Notes under the pieces: generated by a model
What the model was told of the DNA's origin: nothing
Databases searched by the model: none
Seen by the model: the letters and a program-made list of their open reading frames with translations, nothing else
Shown: positions 58,479-64,000 of the stretch, in pieces
How the letters are laid out: each line of letters begins with the position of its first letter
Position numbering within the stretch: the stretch's first letter is position 1
Origin: Streptomyces roseirectus
GTDB taxonomy: Bacteria > Actinomycetota > Actinomycetes > Streptomycetales > Streptomycetaceae
Assembly: GCF_014489635.1 (NCBI RefSeq)
Contig: NZ_CP060828.1
Location: forward strand, 4,626,001-4,690,000
Direction of reading: 5' to 3'
Length of the DNA: 64,000 nucleotides
Translations under genes and position numbers: made by a program

Positions 58479-60581
58479 ATGCGCACTGGTGAGCCCCTGC
58501 CCGCGGTGGAGCAGGTCCTCGCCGCTCTCTCGACCGGCGTCTGGCACTGGTCCACAGGCACCGGTCTGGTGACCCTCGACGCCGAGGCGGCCCGGCTGCT
58601 CGGGCTGCCCGCCGAGGAGACCGTGCTCACCGAGGCACAGACCCGGGCCCGGCTGCACCCCGTCGACTGGAACGAGATCACCGGGGTGATCCAGCTCGCG
58701 GTCGCCGAGCGGACGCTCGCGGAGGTGCGGATCCGGATCATGGACGAGCGGGGGCGGGTCGTACGGGTCGTACGGAGCCGGTCGAAGCCGTCGTTCGATC
58801 CGGTGAAGCGGGCGTACGAGCTGATCGGCACCCTCCAGGAGGTGACCGAGCCGGCGCCGGGCACCCCGGCGGGGCGGCGCGCGGTGACCGGCGACTGGCG
58901 GCGCTCGCGGGAGGCGTTCCTGCTGGACGCGGGGCGGGCGCTGGCGGAGGCGCGGTCTACCGCTGAGGTACTACGGGTCGCGGCGGGGTTGTCGATGCCG
59001 GGGTTCACCCCGGACGGGCTCGCCGTCTTCGGGGTGGAGGGCGACCGGCTGACCGTGATCGGCCACCACGGGCAGCAGCCCGGCGAGGAGGCGCCGTTCA
59101 CCCAGCTCTCGGTGCGGACCGACTATCCCGCCGCGGAGGTAGTACGTACGGGGCGCGCGGTCTACCTCTCCTCGCCGGAGAAGTACCAGGAGCGCTACCC
59201 CCTGACCTGGCCGCTCGCCGCCCACTTCGGCCGCCGCTCCTGGGCGTTCCTGCCGCTGACGGTGGCCGGGCGGACGATGGGCGCGTGGATGGCCGCGTTC
59301 ACCTACCCCGTCGCGTTCACGCCGGACGAGCGGTCCGTCCTGACGACGGTCGCCCGCATGCTGGCGCAGGCGCTGAGCAGGGCCGGCGCGGCGGAGACCC
59401 AGCGCGAACTGACGGACGGCCTCCAGCGCTCGATGCTGCCGACCCTGGGCGAGATACCGGGGATGACCCTGGCCGCCCGCTACATCCCGACCGGGGGTGG
59501 TCTTCAGGTAGGGGGTGACTGGTACGACATGATCCCGCTGCCGCGCGGCGGCTTCGCGCTGGTCATCGGCGACGTCCAGGGCCACGACGTGCGCGCCGCG
59601 GGTCTCATGGGCCAGCTCCGGATAGCTCTCAGGGCCTACGCCTCCGAGGGTCACCGCCCCGACGCGGTCCTCTCCCGCGCGTCCCGCTTCTTCTACGGCC
59701 TCACCCATACGGACGACTCCCCGCGCTTCGCCACCTGCTTCTACGTCGAGGTCGACCCGCGGACCGGCGTCCTGGAGACGGCACGGGCCGGCCACCTCGA
59801 CCCGACGATCCGCATGCCCGACGGCACGGTCCTGCTCCGCTCCACCACGGGCGGGCTCCCCCTAGGGATAGACCCCGACTCCGACTACCCCACGTCCCGC
59901 CTCGTCCTGGACCCCGGCGAGACCCTGATGCTCTGCACGGACGGCCTCCTGGAGACCGGCGGGCACGACCTGGAGACGGGCTGGAAGCGGATCCGGCAGA
60001 CGCTGGAGACCCACACCGGCACGCTGGAGGACCTGGCCGACACCCTGGTCCAAGCCGTCCTCGGCCCCCCGTCCCACCACACCACCGGCCCCCTCGCCGA
60101 CCGCCGCGAGGACGACATCGCCCTGCTGCTCCTCTCCCGCGCCCCCGACCCCGACACGCCCCTGACCCCCTCCCGCCCCCGCCGCACCCTGCTGACCATC
60201 GCCCAGTCCGAGCCCGAACGCGTCGCCGAGGCCCGCCACCAGCTCCGCGACCTCCTCCACGACTGGCCCTCCCCCGACCAGCTCGACTCCGCCGTCCTCC
60301 TCCTCTCCGAACTCCTCACCAACGTCCTCGTCCACACCGACGCGGACGCCCTCATGCTCGCCGAGATCACCGGCCCGCCCGGCGCCCGGCGCCTCCGCGT
60401 CGAGGTGACCGACCCCAGCGACGACCTCCCCCACAAACGCCGCCCCGGCGAACTGGCGTCCTCGGGGCGGGGCTTGGTCCTCCTCGACCTCCTGGCCGAC
60501 GGCTGGGGAGTGGACCCCCGAGGCGAGGGCAAGAGCATCTGGTTCGAGCTGTTCGAAGGGCCTCGGCCGGGGCCTAACTAG
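58479..60581 (+). CDS. PAS-GAF-PP2C-HATPase regulatory phosphatase
   Basis: 700 residues. N-terminal PAS-like domain (about 10-115), GAF-like domain (about 140-295, ALAEARSTAEVLRVAAGLSMPGF), SpoIIE/PP2C domain (about 320-540, GGDWYDMIPLPRGGFALVIGDVQGHD) and C-terminal RsbW-like HATPase (about 560-700, SELLTNVLVHTDADALM, GRGLVLLDLLADGWGV). This fusion of phosphatase and kinase-like modules is typical of Streptomyces sigma-factor control proteins. It should act on an anti-sigma or anti-anti-sigma partner. The following DUF262 gene begins only 9 bases after its stop, so the defence-like cassette may be read through from this promoter. Confidence 0.9.
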   Translation: MRTGEPLPAVEQVLAALSTGVWHWSTGTGLVTLDAEAARLLGLPAEETVLTEAQTRARLHPVDWNEITGVIQLAVAERTLAEVRIRIMDERGRVVRVVRSRSKPSFDPVKRAYELIGTLQEVTEPAPGTPAGRRAVTGDWRRSREAFLLDAGRALAEARSTAEVLRVAAGLSMPGFTPDGLAVFGVEGDRLTVIGHHGQQPGEEAPFTQLSVRTDYPAAEVVRTGRAVYLSSPEKYQERYPLTWPLAAHFGRRSWAFLPLTVAGRTMGAWMAAFTYPVAFTPDERSVLTTVARMLAQALSRAGAAETQRELTDGLQRSMLPTLGEIPGMTLAARYIPTGGGLQVGGDWYDMIPLPRGGFALVIGDVQGHDVRAAGLMGQLRIALRAYASEGHRPDAVLSRASRFFYGLTHTDDSPRFATCFYVEVDPRTGVLETARAGHLDPTIRMPDGTVLLRSTTGGLPLGIDPDSDYPTSRLVLDPGETLMLCTDGLLETGGHDLETGWKRIRQTLETHTGTLEDLADTLVQAVLGPPSHHTTGPLADRREDDIALLLLSRAPDPDTPLTPSRPRRTLLTIAQSEPERVAEARHQLRDLLHDWPSPDQLDSAVLLLSELLTNVLVHTDADALMLAEITGPPGARRLRVEVTDPSDDLPHKRRPGELASSGRGLVLLDLLADGWGVDPRGEGKSIWFELFEGPRPGPN

Positions 60582-60590
60582 GATGGCCTC

Positions 60591-61775
60591 ATGACGACCG
60601 AGGACGCAGCAGGAGAGGGTGCCCAGACCGCTCCCGACGTGGTGGAGGACGTGTTCGAGGGGATCGCCACCGATGTGGAGGTGGAGAGCGCCGGGGAGGA
60701 CACGGCCCTCATCGAGCGGCCCTGGAAGCCGGAACAGATCCGGGTCAACACGAGCCAGTTCTCCCTCCGCAACATCCTCGACCAGATCGACGAGGGCTCG
60801 ATCGAACTCGCCCCGGACTTCCAGCGCATGAAGGTCTGGCGCCACGATCAGAAGTCGCTGCTGGTGGAGTCCCTTCTGCTGCAGATCCCCCTGCCCGCGT
60901 TCTACTTCGCCGAGGACCAGGACAGCACATTCCGCGTAGTCGACGGGCTCCAACGGCTGTCCACACTGCACGAGTTCGTGCGAGGCGGCACGGCGAGCTT
61001 CTCCCTCGGAAAACTCGATCACCTGCACGACCTGCGGAACCTGCGCTTCTCCGATCTTCCTGTGCCGTTCCAACGGCGTATCAACAACACCCAGTTGATG
61101 GTCAACGTGATCGATCCGACGACGCCGCGCGGGGTGACGTACGAGATCTTCAAACGCATCAACACCGGTGGCACTCCGCTGAACGCCCAGGAGATCCGGC
61201 ACTGCATGAGCCGGTCGCGCAGCCGGGACATCCTCAAGCGCATGACCCACACGGACGCCTTCGACAGTGCCACCGGTGGCCGCCTCATCGATCACATCCG
61301 GATGAACGACCGGGAGATGGCGCTGCGGTTCGCGGCGTTCTGGCTGCGCGGCCTGCCCGGATATCTGGCGCGTCCGGTGATGGAGGACTTCCTGATGAAC
61401 GCCACGGAGATGCTTGACGATCCGAAGGCGGTTCCGGACGGTCAGGTGGCGGCGCTGGAGTCGGACTTCGAGCGGGCGATGTCCCACGCCTTCCTCGTCT
61501 TCGGCGAACACGCGTTCCGGAAGTGGCCGGAGAACGCCGAGTCACGCAGCCCGATCAACCGAGCCCTGTTCGAGACCTGGTCCATCGCCCTGGCGGACCC
61601 GGACTTCACCACAGAGGATCTACTCAAGCGCCGTAAAGACATCGTGCGGGCCGCCCGTGACCGTATGACCAACGACGTCGCCTATCTCAACGCGATCACC
61701 TCCTCCACCGCCGACCGAACCCGAGTGGAGACCCGGTTCCGGGCAGCGTCGGAAGACGTGAGGGCCGGCCTGTGA
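60591..61775 (+). CDS. DUF262 (GmrSD-N / ParB-like) protein, first gene of defence-like cassette
   Basis: 394 residues. An acidic N-terminus is followed by a DUF262 domain: DFQR at 76-79, the nucleotide/nuclease motif DGLQRLSTL at 118-126 (DGQQR-type), a family-typical RINTGGTPLNAQEIRH, then an alpha-helical C-terminal part. DUF262 is the N-terminal domain of GmrSD type IV restriction enzymes and is found in many defence systems as a ParB-like NTPase/nuclease. Its stop overlaps the ATPase start by 4 bases (GTGA). No DUF1524 HNH half is fused, so nuclease activity may rest with this domain alone or with partners. Confidence 0.88.
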   Translation: MTTEDAAGEGAQTAPDVVEDVFEGIATDVEVESAGEDTALIERPWKPEQIRVNTSQFSLRNILDQIDEGSIELAPDFQRMKVWRHDQKSLLVESLLLQIPLPAFYFAEDQDSTFRVVDGLQRLSTLHEFVRGGTASFSLGKLDHLHDLRNLRFSDLPVPFQRRINNTQLMVNVIDPTTPRGVTYEIFKRINTGGTPLNAQEIRHCMSRSRSRDILKRMTHTDAFDSATGGRLIDHIRMNDREMALRFAAFWLRGLPGYLARPVMEDFLMNATEMLDDPKAVPDGQVAALESDFERAMSHAFLVFGEHAFRKWPENAESRSPINRALFETWSIALADPDFTTEDLLKRRKDIVRAARDRMTNDVAYLNAITSSTADRTRVETRFRAASEDVRAGL

Positions 61776-62887
61776 TCAGTGCCCTGGAGGTCAAGCGCTT
61801 CAAGTGCTTCGCCTCGGCGTTCTTCGACATGCGCCCGCTCACCGTCCTGACCGGCGTCAACGGCGGCGGCAAGAGCTCGCTGATCCAGTCGCTTCTGCTG
61901 GCCAGGCTCGCGGCCACTGAAGACACCCGCAGCCTCCAGCTCAACGGTCCCCTGGGGCTGGCACTCGGCGAAGCCCGTGACGTCCTGCACTGGGACCACG
62001 ACGAGGGCGCCACGATCGAAGTGCGGTTGCACGACGACGCGGCCGAGGCGACGTGGCAGTACGAGTTCGGCTTTCCCGAAACCGAGCGAGCCCTGCATCT
62101 GAACGTGCTCTCGGTTCCGCCGTCCACCGCCCCCGGCGTCGGGGCAGAGCCTCCTGGCTTCACCTACTTGTGCGCCGAGCGCCTTGGCCCTCGGGACATG
62201 CTGTCGCTCTCCGCCGAGGAGCCCGACAGCATCGGGGTAGGTGTGCAGGGGGAGTACACGGCCCAAGTTCTGGCCCTGCGAGAGACCCGCTCGGTGAGCC
62301 GACGCCGTACCGTCCGCCCTGCGCTCCACCACCCGCGGAGCACCGCCACTCAGCCCCGCCTCCAAGCCGAGGCATGGGCCTCCGACATCATCCGCCCGGT
62401 GCAGATCACTGCACAGCTCGCCGGTGGCGTCATGGCCAGCACGATCCGCTTCGCGGAGACCCGCCCGACCGGCGAGGAAGTCCTCCGCCCCGCCAACACC
62501 GGCTTCGGCGTCTCCTACGCCCTCCCCGTCATCGTCGCCGGCCTGCTCACCGAGCCCGGCGACCTGCTGATCGTCGAGAACCCGGAGGCCCACCTGCACC
62601 CGGCGGGCCAGTCGAAGCTGGGCCGGTTCCTCGCGCGGGTCGCGGGCAGCGGCGTCCAGGTCGTGGTCGAGACGCACAGCGACCACGTCCTCAACGGCGC
62701 CCGGCTCGCCGTGGCCGTCGACCGTGCCATCCGCGCGTCGGACATGATCACGCACTACTTCGACCACGACGGCCCCACGGCCATCGGCATCAACGACAAG
62801 GGTGAACTCGACCACTGGCCAGGCGGGTTCTTCGACCAGATCGAGACCGACCTGGGACAGCTGGCACGCGCGCGACGCGGCCGGTAG
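61772..62887 (+). CDS. DUF3696-type AAA ATPase, second gene of defence-like cassette
   Basis: 371 residues from a GTG overlapping the upstream TGA. ABC/SMC-like AAA ATPase: Walker A GVNGGGKSS at 28-36, signature-like NTGFGVSYALPVI, Walker B LLIVENPEAHLHP, switch His in VETHSDHVLNG, and the C-terminal GFFDQIETDL typical of DUF3696. Related OLD-type ATPases act as the sensor or motor of anti-phage systems together with a nuclease or other effector. Here it lies between a DUF262 protein and a gene of unknown function, all in one operon. Confidence 0.88.
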   Translation: MISALEVKRFKCFASAFFDMRPLTVLTGVNGGGKSSLIQSLLLARLAATEDTRSLQLNGPLGLALGEARDVLHWDHDEGATIEVRLHDDAAEATWQYEFGFPETERALHLNVLSVPPSTAPGVGAEPPGFTYLCAERLGPRDMLSLSAEEPDSIGVGVQGEYTAQVLALRETRSVSRRRTVRPALHHPRSTATQPRLQAEAWASDIIRPVQITAQLAGGVMASTIRFAETRPTGEEVLRPANTGFGVSYALPVIVAGLLTEPGDLLIVENPEAHLHPAGQSKLGRFLARVAGSGVQVVVETHSDHVLNGARLAVAVDRAIRASDMITHYFDHDGPTAIGINDKGELDHWPGGFFDQIETDLGQLARARRGR

Positions 62888-62908
62888 CGGCGTCGAAGGG
62901 GGGACGAG

Positions 62909-63877
62909 TTGGAGAACAGCGACGAGGACTACCGCGTCGTCATCGGCGAAGAGTGCTTCGACTGGCGGGAGTTGACGGCCGAAGAGCGGCGTGACGCGCT
63001 CGACGCGCTCGCCGACGTCCTCCAGCCGCTGGTGGACGGCCGCAGGGTGGCCCTCATGAACGCCGCGTACGACACGGAGTGCCTGCCGTCCAACACCCTG
63101 GCCGACGCACTGTATTCGCCGGACGGCGAGCTTCCGCACGACGAACGGCGGCTCCTGCAACGGCTGTTGGACAAATGCCGGAGCGTGGACGCCACCGATA
63201 CGGACTTGACGTCACAGGTCCGAGTCCCCAACACCCCTTGGCACGAACCTTCTTGGGGCACAGGCCATGCCCTGTCCCGCGCGACGACCGGCCGGGCCAT
63301 GTCCTGCCTGCTCCCGTCCGCACACAGTTGGCCATCCGGTTGGCACACGGTCGAGCGGGACACCGACGGTATCCAGGACGACGTCCGACTGCACGTGTTG
63401 CGCGTCCCCGAGGACACGCTCACCTTCTGGCGGGGTGTCTACGACCACGAACGCGTCCCGGCCGACCGCTTCTTCACCCTCACCTCGGACGCCTTCCCCG
63501 ACCTGCTCTTCGCCGACTCACTCCGCCTGAACCACTTCAAGGGCGCCTACGCCGAGGTGCTTCCCTGGCTGCTGAAACTGCTCGCCGCCCTGAACGACCA
63601 CTTCGCCCGTACCTTGGCCGAATGCGGCGGCGACCAGAGCCGGGTCAAGGACAGGTTCTCGGCATTGGGCCTGGACATCTCCCCCGAGAGTGCGAACACG
63701 AAGAAGAACGTGAAGGCGTGGGAGCAGCGGAACGTCACCTACCAGAAGGTGACTTACCGCTGCGAGTGGCACGGAAAGCGCCTGTGGGACCGCGATCGTG
63801 TCCATTTCTCCCTGCCGATCGCCGAGCACGATGGCAGGGTGCTGGTCGGCATCTTCACGAACCATCTGGATACGTGA
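62909..63877 (+). CDS. uncharacterised third component of the DUF262/DUF3696 cassette
   Basis: 322 residues from a TTG with AGGGGGG upstream. Acidic N-terminal half without known motif. The C-terminal 70 residues contain YRCEWHGKRLWDRDRVHFSLPIAEHDGRVLVGIFTNHLDT-type features (given as landmarks: Trp-His-x-Lys, Asp-Arg-x-His-Phe, Gly-Ile-Phe-x-Asn-His-Leu). I recall similar ends in other hypothetical defence-associated proteins. It starts 22 bases after the ATPase, so it belongs to the operon and is the best candidate for effector or specificity factor. Function unknown. Confidence 0.8.
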   Translation: MENSDEDYRVVIGEECFDWRELTAEERRDALDALADVLQPLVDGRRVALMNAAYDTECLPSNTLADALYSPDGELPHDERRLLQRLLDKCRSVDATDTDLTSQVRVPNTPWHEPSWGTGHALSRATTGRAMSCLLPSAHSWPSGWHTVERDTDGIQDDVRLHVLRVPEDTLTFWRGVYDHERVPADRFFTLTSDAFPDLLFADSLRLNHFKGAYAEVLPWLLKLLAALNDHFARTLAECGGDQSRVKDRFSALGLDISPESANTKKNVKAWEQRNVTYQKVTYRCEWHGKRLWDRDRVHFSLPIAEHDGRVLVGIFTNHLDT

Positions 63878-63897
63878 CACGAAGCCCCTTCAAGGCG

Positions 63898-64000
63898 TCA
63901 CGGCGTCACGCAGTAGTACTGGTACCCCCCGGCACAGGCTCGCCTCCCCGCCTCCACCATCCCGTACTGCGCACACCCCTTCACGGCCCACGAATTCTGC
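63898..64000 (-). CDS. partial CDS entering from the right edge
   Basis: A minus-strand frame open from the window edge to a TGA at 63898. Visible C-terminus: NSWAVKGCAQYGMVEAGRRACAGGYQYYC then VTP. The three cysteines and Trp/Tyr content look like a real protein end, possibly a secreted Cys-rich peptide or a domain fragment. It converges on the defence-like cassette. Only 34 codons are visible. Confidence 0.5.
   Translation of the reverse strand, partial: QNSWAVKGCAQYGMVEAGRRACAGGYQYYCVTP

Noticed and set aside
61682..63160. A 492-codon minus-strand frame opposite the defence-like cassette
   Set aside because: No conserved motifs, and the plus strand holds three genes with clear domain motifs in this stretch.

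Overview
The window reads as chromosome from a Streptomyces-type actinobacterium. Base composition is very GC-rich. Start codons are often GTG or TTG, many genes are joined by 4-base ATGA/GTGA overlaps, and typical actinobacterial families are present (XRE-DUF5753 with DUF397, DUF3099, DUF1416, DUF2993, sortase-anchored surface proteins, SpoIIE phosphatases, GlnR). I see no rRNA, tRNA, CRISPR array, insertion sequence, integrase or prophage. Most of the window is ordinary core or lineage-conserved chromosome.

Layout. 1-8.7 kb: a nitrobindin-like barrel, a 33-residue membrane peptide and three overlapping single-pass exported proteins on the minus strand; an XRE/DUF397 regulator pair with divergent small genes; a DsrE protein; a divergent AraC regulator / aldo-keto reductase pair; a frameshifted hypothetical gene. 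8.7-15.4 kb: a sulfur operon (cysteine-type leader peptide, rhodanese, DUF1416), DUF2993, a membrane protein, a MoaD/ThiS-like carrier, an alpha/beta hydrolase and glnR. 15.4-20.4 kb: a LacI regulator, then a membrane-tethered HtrA-like protease followed by a response regulator and sensor kinase, an arrangement resembling mycobacterial pepD-mprAB. 20.4-32.8 kb: mostly secreted or surface proteins (GH26-like lipoprotein, DUF11-like anchored protein, M23, G1 and metzincin peptidases, DUF4142, LAETG-anchored protein) plus a large ATPase-LuxR regulator. 32.8-48.6 kb: a threonine-rich leader peptide and hairpin before a truncated second ThrRS, nucleoside hydrolase, lipoproteins, an NPP1/NLP-like secreted protein, an MscS-related channel, a TPR protein with a repeat-expanded linker, a SpoIIE phosphatase, membrane proteins and a PhoX phosphatase preceded by a PHO-box-like repeat. 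48.8-60.6 kb: a VWA protein with a huge acidic linker, metG, pectate lyase, an LPSTG-anchored protein, aspS and a PAS-GAF-PP2C-HATPase protein. 60.6-63.9 kb: a compact three-gene DUF262 / DUF3696-ATPase / unknown cassette that looks like an anti-phage defence island.

Three themes stand out. (1) A 9-base word family, GTACTACGG / CCGTAGTAC, is scattered through the whole window. I counted about 50 GTACTAC/GTAGTAC cores by eye, against two or three expected from base composition by a rough estimate. The copies sit directly after stop codons, in terminator loops, in intergenic arrays and as in-frame expansions of protein linkers. (2) Two very short leader peptides, one with Cys codons before the sulfur operon and one with three Thr codons before the small ThrRS, suggest translation-coupled attenuation. 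(3) Several operator-like repeats with helical-turn spacing lie at positions that fit the neighbouring regulators: the protease promoter next to its two-component system, the phoX upstream region, and the araC/aldo-keto reductase gap.
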